Shown here: one piece after another, positions 13,821 to 22,697 of the stretch
How positions within the stretch are numbered: position 1 is the stretch's first letter
How the letters are laid out: every line of letters starts with the position of its first letter
Origin: Spirochaeta sp. UBA5339
GTDB taxonomy: Bacteria; Spirochaetota; Spirochaetia; DSM-2461
Length of the DNA: 64,000 nucleotides
Assembly (NCBI GenBank): GCA_002408085.1
Contig: DHQL01000024.1
Coordinates: 193,813 to 257,812 of the forward strand
Direction: 5' to 3'
Translations under genes and position numbers: made by a program
The notes under the pieces: generated by a model
Seen by the model: the letters and a program-made list of their open reading frames with translations, nothing else
Databases searched by the model: none
What the model was told of the DNA's origin: nothing

Positions 13821-16052
13821 ATGAATTATGCCTGTCTGCTTCCCAATATTTCTTATCCCATAGGTAAGTCAATCTATGATGGTTTCTGTTCTGCTGCTTC
13901 TGACAGTGGGGATACTGTTACCGCCTTACTGGTGAACTCCATTGATAACAAAAACAGCAGCTACGTTTCACAGCTCCTTTCCCTTCTGGAGAAGTTCGAT
14001 GGCATAGTGGCGTATGGTGGCGGATTGGGGCAGTTTACAGGTGAAGAGAGAACAACCGATTTCCTCGGGCAGCTTTCACTGATTAAACCTCTTGTGAATA
14101 TAGGGTACAGGATCAATGGCTTCAATAATATAAATATAGATAACTATAACGGCATGAAGCAGCTGATCCTTCACCTTGTGGAGGTTCACGGATATCATAA
14201 AATTGCCTTCGTAAAGGGACCGGATGGTCATCCGGAAGCGGAAGAACGCCTGTCTGCCTATCGGGATGTTCTGATCGAGCAGGGGATTGAAGTTGACAAC
14301 AACCTGATTCTGCCAGGAGATTTTTCAGGAGCTTCCGGCAGGGAGGCAGCAGAGATTCTGGTCGGATTGCAGAGATCCGGACGGATCTCTGCCGCCGCCT
14401 TCGGCTGTGACTCCATGGCTGCGGCAGGAATTTCGGTTTTTGAAAGACAGGGGATTTATATTCCCAATGATCTTGCAGTTACCGGATTTGATCATTCCAG
14501 TGACTCCATGTCCCGGTTTCCAGGGATATCGACAGTTGACCAGAACCCCGAACGTCTGGGAGTTGAGGCCTGTAAGATGATCCGGAAACTGATCAACGGG
14601 AACTCAGGGGAGTTATATGATCTTCGTATTCCGGTTCAGACAGTAATATATGGTTCTTGCGGGTGTCTACCGGAGCTCAATGGGAGATCCGGTCTACCCG
14701 AAAGAACCCATGATTATCATCTTATCCCCCTTCCGGATGAAATTATTCGGCACTGTACTGAAGGGCAGTTGGATTCACTGATGTCAGCCCTTCTTCTGGA
14801 TATAAAAGAGGATGGAGATGACTCCCTATATATAAAAATGCTGCTTTCTTTCGGGATAACAGAGTACCTGGAACGATATCTTTCCGAACTAACATACCGG
14901 GATGTGGAAGCTTTTATCTCTGACCACAGAAAGCGTCATATGTCCCTTCTTTCAGAGTCGGAAATACGGAGATTTGAGACTGTCTGGCATCAGATGAGAA
15001 TCTACATCCACAGTTACTTTGCCAGCAGAGATATGTCGGAACAGGTGTACAGTGACACACTGATGCTGTCTTTAAATATTCTGTCCAATAAACTTATCAC
15101 TCTGGAGAGTTTTACTCAGATCCGTCCTCTTGTTGATGAAGTTCTCGATAATTCTAAAATTGAAATGTGTGGAATCTTTGTCCAGAAGGGGATGGAGTAC
15201 AGTTTGGAGTACCTTTATCACAGAGACAGGGAGTTTTCCCTTCCTGTAAAACTCCCAAAGCAATACGAATCTTTCCCCTTTTTAGAGGATATTCCCGAAG
15301 AGGATCTCGTTATACTCCGTACAATGGACTCTGGAGAGGTCGGCAGGGGTATTATTCTGTTTACTTACAGAGAAAAACTATCCCTCCATGACGGTGTTTT
15401 CATCGACTCCCTCAGCTCTCAGATCGCCTCATCCCTTAAGCAGATTCACCTTATATCGGAAAGGAACAGGGCTCAGGAGAGCTTGAAGGAGGCCTTCCTG
15501 AAGTTAAAGAAAACCAACCGGACACTTGAGAACCTAAGTTATAAAGATGAACTCACCGGACTGTACAACAGACGGGGATTCATGGAACTGGCGAAGGATG
15601 CAATTGACAGATGCATCAGAGAGGGAAAGGACTTTCTGATTCTCTTCGGCGATCTGGATGGACTGAAGCTGATCAATGACAGTTACGGACACAAGGAAGG
15701 AGACTTTGCCATCAAGTCGGTGGGAACCATTATCCACAGGGTGTGCAGGGATACCGACATCATGGCCCGTCTGGGAGGGGATGAGTTTATCGCCTTACTG
15801 CCCCATATTCCTGACGACTACAAAGCAAAACTGAAAGAAAGGCTTCTTCATTCTGAAAGAGAAGAAAATAGAATCTGTCAGAAACCATACAGAATCTCCT
15901 GCAGTTTCGGAATGGTGAGAGGTTCGGATTTTCCCGGTGAGGATCTGCAAATGCTTATGTCTCATGCGGACAGGGAGCTCTATCTTGAAAAAAGCCGCAG
16001 GTACTGTGAAGGCAGCAGGGCGGCAAGTCATCGGGACTCTTTCCCATCATAA
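13821..16052 (+). CDS. Diguanylate cyclase with LacI-type ligand-binding sensor domain
   Basis: A 743-residue cytoplasmic protein. Residues 1 to about 285 match the periplasmic-binding-like fold of LacI/GalR regulators (IVAYGGGLG, KIAFVKGPDGHPEAEERLSA, AVTGFDHSSDSMSRFPGIST), but no helix-turn-helix precedes it. A middle region (about 290-570) with helical stretches follows, then a C-terminal GGDEF domain. The active site ARLGGDEF is intact, and RDTD five residues before it is a good inhibitory I-site. It probably makes c-di-GMP in response to a sugar-like ligand. AAGGGA precedes the ATG. Confidence 0.88.
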   Translation: MNYACLLPNISYPIGKSIYDGFCSAASDSGDTVTALLVNSIDNKNSSYVSQLLSLLEKFDGIVAYGGGLGQFTGEERTTDFLGQLSLIKPLVNIGYRINGFNNINIDNYNGMKQLILHLVEVHGYHKIAFVKGPDGHPEAEERLSAYRDVLIEQGIEVDNNLILPGDFSGASGREAAEILVGLQRSGRISAAAFGCDSMAAAGISVFERQGIYIPNDLAVTGFDHSSDSMSRFPGISTVDQNPERLGVEACKMIRKLINGNSGELYDLRIPVQTVIYGSCGCLPELNGRSGLPERTHDYHLIPLPDEIIRHCTEGQLDSLMSALLLDIKEDGDDSLYIKMLLSFGITEYLERYLSELTYRDVEAFISDHRKRHMSLLSESEIRRFETVWHQMRIYIHSYFASRDMSEQVYSDTLMLSLNILSNKLITLESFTQIRPLVDEVLDNSKIEMCGIFVQKGMEYSLEYLYHRDREFSLPVKLPKQYESFPFLEDIPEEDLVILRTMDSGEVGRGIILFTYREKLSLHDGVFIDSLSSQIASSLKQIHLISERNRAQESLKEAFLKLKKTNRTLENLSYKDELTGLYNRRGFMELAKDAIDRCIREGKDFLILFGDLDGLKLINDSYGHKEGDFAIKSVGTIIHRVCRDTDIMARLGGDEFIALLPHIPDDYKAKLKERLLHSEREENRICQKPYRISCSFGMVRGSDFPGEDLQMLMSHADRELYLEKSRRYCEGSRAASHRDSFPS

Positions 16053-16076
16053 GTTCAGTGAATATAATGGAAGCCT

Positions 16077-16541
16077 ATGAGTAAAATGAAAGTAATGTTT
16101 GTCTGTCTTGGAAATATCTGCCGTTCCCCTCTGGCCCATGCGGTCTTTGAAGACCTTGTTGAAAAAGAGGGCCTCGATATCCATACCGAATCCTGCGGCA
16201 TGGGAAGCTGGCATGTGGGTGAACCTTCCGACGCCCGGATGCGTCGCACTGCCAAGGGCCATGGAGTCAATATAACCCACTATGCCCGTGCCTTCCGTCC
16301 CTCGGATCTGGATGAGTACGACCTGATTATTCCCATGGATAAGCAGAACCGGAATGATCTGAAGCGCTACGCCGGTCCCGAGCATATGGAAAAGATCCAC
16401 CTGATGAGGGAGTGGGACCCCCAGGGAGGCACTGAGGTACCCGACCCCTATTACGGGGGAGATCAGGGCTTTGAGAATGTCTTCGACATCGTATCCCGCA
16501 GCTGCCGCGCCCTTGTGGACGAGCTGAAAGAGAGGGTGTAG
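16077..16541 (+). CDS. Low-molecular-weight phosphotyrosine-type phosphatase
   Basis: 154 residues. The P-loop CLGNICRSP near the N-terminus supplies the nucleophilic Cys and the Arg, and the general acid lies in VPDPYYGG. It is followed two bases later by a fructosamine-kinase-like gene. In bacteria this pairing is associated with protein deglycation, where the phosphatase would remove the 5-phosphate of ribulosamine 5-phosphate adducts. Tyrosine phosphatase activity is the alternative. Confidence 0.9.
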   Translation: MSKMKVMFVCLGNICRSPLAHAVFEDLVEKEGLDIHTESCGMGSWHVGEPSDARMRRTAKGHGVNITHYARAFRPSDLDEYDLIIPMDKQNRNDLKRYAGPEHMEKIHLMREWDPQGGTEVPDPYYGGDQGFENVFDIVSRSCRALVDELKERV

Positions 16542-16543
16542 AG

Positions 16544-17437
16544 ATGGCCCTGTCCTGGTACGGTTCCCTGAAAGAAGCTCTGTCCGCGGTTGACGGACCC
16601 GGCAGCTCCGTTTCCGGGGAGAGGGGTGTCGGAGGCGGTTGTATTAACAGCTGCGGTGTTCTGACCCTGAGTTCAGGCAGGAAAATCTTTATAAAACGCA
16701 ACTCCGCCACTGCGGCGGATATGTTCCGGCAGGAGGCGGCAGGCCTGGAAGCCCTTGGCGCCGTATCCGGAGCTCCCCCTGTGCCCGAAGTTCTGGGAGG
16801 AGGGGAGGACGGCCGGTTCTCATTCCTTCTTCTGGAATACCTTGAAGCCGGACCAAGAAACCGGAATTTCTGGGAGGATTTCGGCTCCTCCCTGGCTGTT
16901 CTGCACAGAGAGGCCAGGAACTCCGCCTGCGGTTTTGACGGGGACAACTATATCGGCTCCGGCCCCCAGCCCAACAGGTCCATGGATAATTGGATCGACT
17001 TCTTCCGGATCCGCCGGATAGAGTTTCAGTTGAAAATCGCCGCCGACCACCGCCGTCTGGACTCATCCTCAGTCAAACTGGTGCAGAGGGTCATGGACCG
17101 GATGGACACTCTTCTGATCCCCTGTGATCCCGGCGGAGCAAGTCTTCTGCACGGCGACCTCTGGTCGGGGAACTTTATAGTAGGCCCCGGGGGACAGGCC
17201 TGCATTCTCGATCCCGCCGCCTACTACGGCCACAGGGAGGCGGATCTGGCCATGACCAGGCTCTTCGGCGGATATGAGCGCAGCTTCTACGAGGCCTACG
17301 ATAAGACCTGGCCCCTTGAGCAGGGGTTTACTGAACGCTGCGATCTCTATAATCTCTATCATATGCTCAATCATCTGAACCTCTTCGGCGGTTCCTACGC
17401 CGGTTCGGTGATCAGCATCGCCCGACAGTACTCCTGA
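16544..17437 (+). CDS. Fructosamine/ketosamine-3-kinase family protein
   Basis: A 297-residue protein-kinase-like fold of the FN3K family. Catalytic loop LLHGDLWSGNF, metal-binding ILDPAAYYGHREADLAMTRLFGG and the N-terminal KIFIKRN (ATP lysine) are visible. The family phosphorylates ketoamines such as ribulosamine at O3, which makes the adduct fall off the protein. It is almost contiguous with the LMW phosphatase gene (2-base gap), so the two are co-transcribed. Confidence 0.9.
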   Translation: MALSWYGSLKEALSAVDGPGSSVSGERGVGGGCINSCGVLTLSSGRKIFIKRNSATAADMFRQEAAGLEALGAVSGAPPVPEVLGGGEDGRFSFLLLEYLEAGPRNRNFWEDFGSSLAVLHREARNSACGFDGDNYIGSGPQPNRSMDNWIDFFRIRRIEFQLKIAADHRRLDSSSVKLVQRVMDRMDTLLIPCDPGGASLLHGDLWSGNFIVGPGGQACILDPAAYYGHREADLAMTRLFGGYERSFYEAYDKTWPLEQGFTERCDLYNLYHMLNHLNLFGGSYAGSVISIARQYS

Positions 17438-17486
17438 TTCCCTCTTTCCGGATCAGGGCGGCCGGGACATCTTTTCGGGAGTCCCT

Positions 17487-18230
17487 ATGTTTGAACTTTT
17501 TACTCTCAAAGACTATATCATCCTCGCCCTCTGCGCCCTGACAATCGGAGGCAACAAGGCCGGACTCCGGGGCATCAATATAATCATTATTCCCGTATTC
17601 GCCTCCTACTTCGGCGGGAAGACATCAGCCTCGGTGGTACTCCCTCTTCTGATACTGGGGGACATCTTCTCGGTAATCAACTACAGAAAAAGCGTCAAGT
17701 GGAGCTATCTGAAGCAACTACTTCCGTCGACCCTTCTGGGACTGACTGCGGGGATGTTTCTGGGCCGGGCTTTGCCGGACCGGACATTTATTCTCTTTAT
17801 GGCAAGTTTTGTACTGATCTGCCTGATTCTTATGGTCTACAAGGAGTTTGCCAGCCGCCAGATTACCCTGCCCGACCACTGGCTGGCTCACGGGGCCGCC
17901 GGATTTACCGGGGGCTTCTCCACCATGGTAGGCAACGCCGCAGGCCCTATCATGTCCCTCTATCTTCTCTCAATGAATCTGCCCAAGGTGGTCTTTATCG
18001 GCACCGGGGCAGTCTTCTTCTTTACGGTCAACCTGCTGAAGGTTCCTGTCCACGCCTTTGTCTGGGGCTCAATGACCTGGGAGACTCTGAAGGTATCCCT
18101 CTCTCTGGGGCCCTTTGTTCTTCTTGGATTCTTTCTGGGACTGAAACTGGTCAGGATCATGCCAGAGCGTCCTTTTAGAATCTTTATTATCCTGGGAACC
18201 CTGGTGGGGACAATCAAGCTTTTTTTCTAG
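17487..18230 (+). CDS. TauE/SafE-family membrane transporter
   Basis: 247 residues, about seven or eight hydrophobic segments, with a repeated glycine-rich motif in each half (GGNKAGLRG; GGFSTMVGNAAGPIMSLYLLSMN), as in the TauE/SafE (DUF81) anion exporter family. The substrate is unknown; members move sulfite, sulfoacetate or other organic anions. GGGAG precedes the ATG. It lies 49 bases after the FN3K-like gene and may share its transcript. Confidence 0.85.
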   Translation: MFELFTLKDYIILALCALTIGGNKAGLRGINIIIIPVFASYFGGKTSASVVLPLLILGDIFSVINYRKSVKWSYLKQLLPSTLLGLTAGMFLGRALPDRTFILFMASFVLICLILMVYKEFASRQITLPDHWLAHGAAGFTGGFSTMVGNAAGPIMSLYLLSMNLPKVVFIGTGAVFFFTVNLLKVPVHAFVWGSMTWETLKVSLSLGPFVLLGFFLGLKLVRIMPERPFRIFIILGTLVGTIKLFF

Positions 18231-18311
18231 GTTCCTATATACCGGTGCCCATGAGGGGGTACAGATAAAAAATTGTTGAACTGTAAAAAGCTGACGGGTA
18301 TGATGGGGTAA

Positions 18312-19580
18312 ATGATAAAAAGACAGATCATTATTCTACTCTGGACCCTCCTGGTTCTTCCTCTCGGACTGCTGCTTCCCTCCTTTATTCACGACAGACA
18401 GTACAATCTCATAACTTCCGTAAGAGTTCCGATGGATTATCAAAACTATGTATTAAAGAGATTTCCCCTGGAACCTCAGAAACAGTTCAGCGCCCTTGTC
18501 CGGAAGGAGATGAGTGACTATCTGCTGACAAAAGAATTTGACAGGTTTCTGATGGATCTGCTGGGAGAGGCGGGCCCGGTACCTGACTACTATCTGAATT
18601 TCGGTCAGGGAAACTCAAGGGATACTCCCCCCTGGGGCGTATTTATTGAGTTTGCATCAAATGACTCCCGGTTTACAGAGGAGGCTGTCGCCGCCCTTTT
18701 AGCCCATATAATTGAGGAGTTCAACTCCCGATACCAGGGGGAGTGGAGGATCGACGGGAATATCGGTGCCCTGGAGATTGAGCATCCCCGATACGTCTTT
18801 CTCTGGGAGGAACTTCTCTATAAATTCGGTTTCTCCCTTCTTCTCTATCTTATTACGCTCCTGATTCTCTTTTTTCTTAGAAAGAAACTCTCCTTTTTTC
18901 GCGGGACAATAAAACTGACACTTCTGGAAGTAATTGTGTTTCTCGGAGTTGCCGGGTTGTTTATGGAATCCCGGCTGTTCTCTCCCTCTTACTATCTCTA
19001 TAAGAGGAGCAACGAGCATTTCCGTATTGAGCAGCATCTGAATATCCGGGAGCTTGACTCCCTGCAGGAGAACGGAGTATACAGATGGGACTCCTATCCC
19101 GAAACCCTGGAGTTTATGGAAGCTCTGGAACAGCCCGGTCCCCTGGATAAAGAAAAGTTTTTATGGTGGGTAAACAGAGTCAGCTCATTCAACCGGGAAG
19201 AGGGGCTCTTTTCGGTAAACTTCAGTATGGACAGTTTTGATCTGGAAGGCACCTATAAGAAGGAAAACGGCTCCTCTACTGTCTACTCATTGGAACCAAT
19301 AGTTCCCAGACGGAACTACTATAAACATCTTTCTGAAGACCAGAGGGAGTGGATGGACCGGTACTTTCAGAAATCTCTGAACCTCTATACCGCCTGGCTG
19401 GCAGAACAGGGGATTATGGCTGAACCGGCGGAAGAGCCGCGGTTTATAGGGGCCTACCCGGGGAAACCCTGGGCCGATTATTATATTCAGGTCTTTGCAG
19501 TTTTCTATCTGATTATTAACTCACTCTTTCTTTTGACTGTTTTCAAAAAAAACAGCCGGAAAAATCCGGCTGCCTCATAA
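18312..19580 (+). CDS. Unknown membrane protein with large extracytoplasmic domains
   Basis: A 422-residue protein with no recognised family. Hydrophobic segments lie at about residues 7-24, 172-192, 198-215 and 396-414. The first loop (about 25-170) and the region 220-395 are soluble and rich in aromatic and charged residues. The layout resembles proteins that anchor a periplasmic domain between membrane helices, but no motif supports a role. The last codons are shared with the minus-strand terminator of trkH. Confidence 0.6.
   Translation: MIKRQIIILLWTLLVLPLGLLLPSFIHDRQYNLITSVRVPMDYQNYVLKRFPLEPQKQFSALVRKEMSDYLLTKEFDRFLMDLLGEAGPVPDYYLNFGQGNSRDTPPWGVFIEFASNDSRFTEEAVAALLAHIIEEFNSRYQGEWRIDGNIGALEIEHPRYVFLWEELLYKFGFSLLLYLITLLILFFLRKKLSFFRGTIKLTLLEVIVFLGVAGLFMESRLFSPSYYLYKRSNEHFRIEQHLNIRELDSLQENGVYRWDSYPETLEFMEALEQPGPLDKEKFLWWVNRVSSFNREEGLFSVNFSMDSFDLEGTYKKENGSSTVYSLEPIVPRRNYYKHLSEDQREWMDRYFQKSLNLYTAWLAEQGIMAEPAEEPRFIGAYPGKPWADYYIQVFAVFYLIINSLFLLTVFKKNSRKNPAAS
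19545..19572 (-). terminator. Rho-independent terminator of trkA-trkH, inside the end of the convergent gene
   Basis: On the minus strand, CAGCCGGA, a TTTT loop and TCCGGCTG are followed by eight T (complement of 19552-19545). It sits within the last codons (KKNSRKNPAAS) of the plus-strand gene, so one DNA segment serves as coding sequence and as the terminator of the opposite operon. Confidence 0.85.
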
Positions 19581-19605
19581 AATTATAATTTAAACTGTTG
19601 CGGGA

Positions 19606-21063
19606 CTAGAGCTTCTTCCAGAACCAGGGAGTAAAGAGCACCAGCACAGTGTAGATCTCCAGACGGCCCATCATCATGGCCAGGGAGAGGAACCACTTGA
19701 TTCCGGGCTGAAAGAAGGCGTAGTTCATCGTGGGGCCTACAAGGTTGAAACCGGGTCCGATATTTCCCACCGTTACAAGGGCAGTGGAGAAGGAGCTCAG
19801 GATATCATATCCCCCTGAGGCTACAACTGTGGTTGTTACCAGCAGGCTGAAGATGTAGAGGAAGACGAATCCCGTAATTACCGAGATAATGTCCTTCTTG
19901 ACCACCATCTTGTTCAGTCTCAGGTGGAAGACGCTTCTGGGATAGATCAGCATCTTCAGCTCCCGGACAGAAAGCTTGAAGAGGGTTACGATTCTGACAA
20001 CCTTGATTCCCCCTCCGGTGGAGCCGGCGCATCCTCCCACAAACATCATCAGAAAGAGGATGATCTTGCTGAAGGCAGGCCAGAGGTCGTAGTCGGTGGT
20101 GGCATACCCTGTTGTTGTCAGAATCGAGGCCACCTGGAAGGCGGCATACTGAAGTCCCTCACCGAATCCGTCAAAGACTCCGTTTCTAAGCAGGGAGACG
20201 GTTATCGCCAGGGAGGCCAGGCCGAAGATCAGCAGGTAGGCCTTCATCTCAGTATCTATAAGAACTGATTTGATTCTTCCTGTAAGAAGTTTGAAGTAGA
20301 GGGCGAAGTTAAGACCCGCCAGAACCATAAAGATGGTGATGACCCAGTGTATCCAGGGGGAGTCGTAGAAACCGACGCTGGTATTCTTGGGACTGAATCC
20401 TCCGGTGGCCATGGTTCCGAAGCTGTGGGTCAGGGCGTCGAAGAGGTTCATTCCTCCGAACATCAGAAGGATTGTTTCCAGCACCGTCAGACCAAGGTAG
20501 ATAAACCAGAGGTACTTGGCGGTGTGGGCAATCTTGGGGGTTATCTTGTCAACCGAAGGACCCGGTGCTTCCGCCTTGAGTAGCTGAAGACCGCCGATTC
20601 CCAGAAGGGGGAAGATCGCTACAGTAAGCACCACAATTCCCATACCGCCAAGCCAGTGGGTCAGACTCCGCCAGAAGAGGATCGAGTAGGGGAGACCCTC
20701 TATGGCCGTCAGTATGGAGGCTCCTGTGGTGGTGAAGCCGCTCATGGTTTCAAAATAGGCATCGGTGTAGCTGGGAATGGCTCCTGACAGATAGAAGGGC
20801 AGGGCTCCCAGGGCAGAGGCGCAGATCCAGGAGAGACTGACCAGCATAAAGCCGTCCCGGGGACTCATGGTCCGGTTCCGGTTGCTTCTGGTTAACAGAT
20901 AAATCCCGATACCTACGGGTATAAAACCGAGGACAGGAAGCATAAAGGCCTTGAAACACTCGGTCTCGCCGTAAAAGAGGGCAATTCCCGCGGGGATCAG
21001 CATAAAGAGTCCGATTACCGCCAGCAGGATCGCCAGTACATGAAGGATAAGTTTCATTTTCAT
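19606..21063 (-). CDS. trkH: Trk potassium uptake protein, membrane subunit
   Basis: 485 residues, about ten hydrophobic segments and four P-loop-like repeats (MSGFTTTGAS, FGTMATGGFSP, ILTTTGYATTDY, TVGNIGPGFN) that form the K+ selectivity filter in the TrkH/KtrB superfamily. It works with the TrkA gating ring encoded just upstream (5-base gap). Inner-membrane K+ import. Confidence 0.95.
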   Translation of the reverse strand: MKMKLILHVLAILLAVIGLFMLIPAGIALFYGETECFKAFMLPVLGFIPVGIGIYLLTRSNRNRTMSPRDGFMLVSLSWICASALGALPFYLSGAIPSYTDAYFETMSGFTTTGASILTAIEGLPYSILFWRSLTHWLGGMGIVVLTVAIFPLLGIGGLQLLKAEAPGPSVDKITPKIAHTAKYLWFIYLGLTVLETILLMFGGMNLFDALTHSFGTMATGGFSPKNTSVGFYDSPWIHWVITIFMVLAGLNFALYFKLLTGRIKSVLIDTEMKAYLLIFGLASLAITVSLLRNGVFDGFGEGLQYAAFQVASILTTTGYATTDYDLWPAFSKIILFLMMFVGGCAGSTGGGIKVVRIVTLFKLSVRELKMLIYPRSVFHLRLNKMVVKKDIISVITGFVFLYIFSLLVTTTVVASGGYDILSSFSTALVTVGNIGPGFNLVGPTMNYAFFQPGIKWFLSLAMMMGRLEIYTVLVLFTPWFWKKL

Positions 21064-21067
21064 AGTG

Positions 21068-22468
21068 TTAACCGGATATTATCTTTTCCATGCGGGCAAC
21101 TGCTTCCCGCTCCAGGATAACGACAACATAGTCGCCTTTTTTAATGACCGTATCGCCCTTGGGGATGATGTCCTGTCCCTCACGGGATATAAAGATGACC
21201 AGAGAGTTCTCTGGAAGCTTCAGGTCGATGATCTTTGTTCCGGCGATGGGGGATGACTCCTCTATCTGGAACTCAACAACCTCCAGCTTGCCCCCCGACA
21301 GGGCATGAACGTTCTTGATATTTCCCTTGCGGATGACCTTCAGGATGGAGTTGACCACCGCATCGTTCAGGCAGACCGTTACATCCACATTGAGGTTGTG
21401 GGCCATGGTTCGGTAGCTGTTCCGGATAACCAGGGCCATTGCCTTGTCCACACCCAGGGTCTTGGCGTAGATGCCGGTAATGATATTCAGTTCCTGGTTG
21501 TTGGTGGCTGTAATAATCAGGTCAGTGTCCTCCAGGAACTCCTCTTCATTGAAGTTGTCCTCGGTCACATCGGCATGGGTGATAAGGGCCTGGGGAAAGT
21601 GCTCTGAGAGCTCCTTGCACCGGTCGTAGTCCTTTTCGATAATCTGCAGATTCTTTTTCTGCTTCTTGTTAAGGAGTCGGCTCAGACGGGAGATGCCCAG
21701 GGGGGAGCTGTGCTCCTGATCCAGAAGCTCCTCGGCCACATAGGCCGATATATGGCCGCCGCCGATCAGGGTGATCCGGTTGATCTCCTTGCGGCTCTGA
21801 TCTTCAAGCTTGAAGATGGTTTCAAATCCCTTCTCCGAGGAGATAATGTAGATCTGGTCTCCCTCTTCGATAACCGTCTCCCCTGTGGGAATGATATAGT
21901 GGTCATTTCTGAGGATGGCCGCCACAAGAAAGGCAAAATCCATATGCTTTCTGACGTCCTTCAGGCTCTGTCCAATAAAGAGAGAATCCCTTTTGACATT
22001 CAGATTCCGCATCTGGAGGCTTGTATTTTCAAATAGCATTATATCGCTGCGGGCACCGTGGCTGATGGCATAGCTCATTATCTTTGCAGCTTCAATTTCG
22101 GGGTTGATTACATGATCTATCCCAAGGAATGAGTTGGAGATCATCTTGGTCCGGGAGTAGTCCAGGTTTCGGACCCGGGCGATGGTTTTAACATGTTCGA
22201 ACTCCGCGGAGACCAGTCCGCAGGAAATCAGGTTTGTTTCGTCGCTTGCTGTAACACTGACAAAGATGTCGGCCTTCTGTATTCCGGCCTTAGTCAGACT
22301 TTCCAGGTTGTTTCCCTCGTCATTGATAACGAGACAATCCAGTTTGCTTGCTGCGTCTCTGGCTTTTTCAGAGTCCCTCTCAATAAGAGCGACATCCTTT
22401 TTTTCCAGGATCAACTGCCTGGCCAGCTGTGTTCCTACACGGCCGGCGCCTAATATTACAATATACAT
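21068..22468 (-). CDS. trkA: Trk potassium uptake protein, NAD-binding regulatory subunit
   Basis: 466 residues with two RCK units. GAGRVGTQLA near the N-terminus is the first Rossmann nucleotide loop; GGGHISAYVAEELL opens the second. TrkA_C domains follow each half. It forms the cytoplasmic ring that gates TrkH. No Shine-Dalgarno is seen before the ATG; the predicted promoter would give a 5' leader of only about three bases. Confidence 0.94.
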   Translation of the reverse strand: MYIVILGAGRVGTQLARQLILEKKDVALIERDSEKARDAASKLDCLVINDEGNNLESLTKAGIQKADIFVSVTASDETNLISCGLVSAEFEHVKTIARVRNLDYSRTKMISNSFLGIDHVINPEIEAAKIMSYAISHGARSDIMLFENTSLQMRNLNVKRDSLFIGQSLKDVRKHMDFAFLVAAILRNDHYIIPTGETVIEEGDQIYIISSEKGFETIFKLEDQSRKEINRITLIGGGHISAYVAEELLDQEHSSPLGISRLSRLLNKKQKKNLQIIEKDYDRCKELSEHFPQALITHADVTEDNFNEEEFLEDTDLIITATNNQELNIITGIYAKTLGVDKAMALVIRNSYRTMAHNLNVDVTVCLNDAVVNSILKVIRKGNIKNVHALSGGKLEVVEFQIEESSPIAGTKIIDLKLPENSLVIFISREGQDIIPKGDTVIKKGDYVVVILEREAVARMEKIISG

Positions 22469-22477
22469 ACTTTAGTG

Positions 22478-22507
22478 AGGATACCCACATATTCAGGGTC
22501 TTGTCAA
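22478..22507 (-). promoter_or_regulatory. Probable trkAH promoter, near-leaderless
   Basis: On the minus strand, TTGACA (22507-22502), an 18-base spacer and TATCCT (22483-22478). Transcription would start near 22471, three bases before the trkA ATG. Confidence 0.6.
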
Positions 22508-22697
22508 TTTTAATAATGTATTTAAAACGGTGTTTCAAAAAAATATATAACTTTTTACCTTAAGATTTTGCTCTGTTTTCAGGAAAAAAGGAGCGCAGAA
22601 TTGCCCTGAAATCCGGTGAAATTTCAAAAATGCGTAACATTAATGGGAGATAAAGTGTACTATTAATAAGAGTACAGAATACCTCAAGGATATTTAT

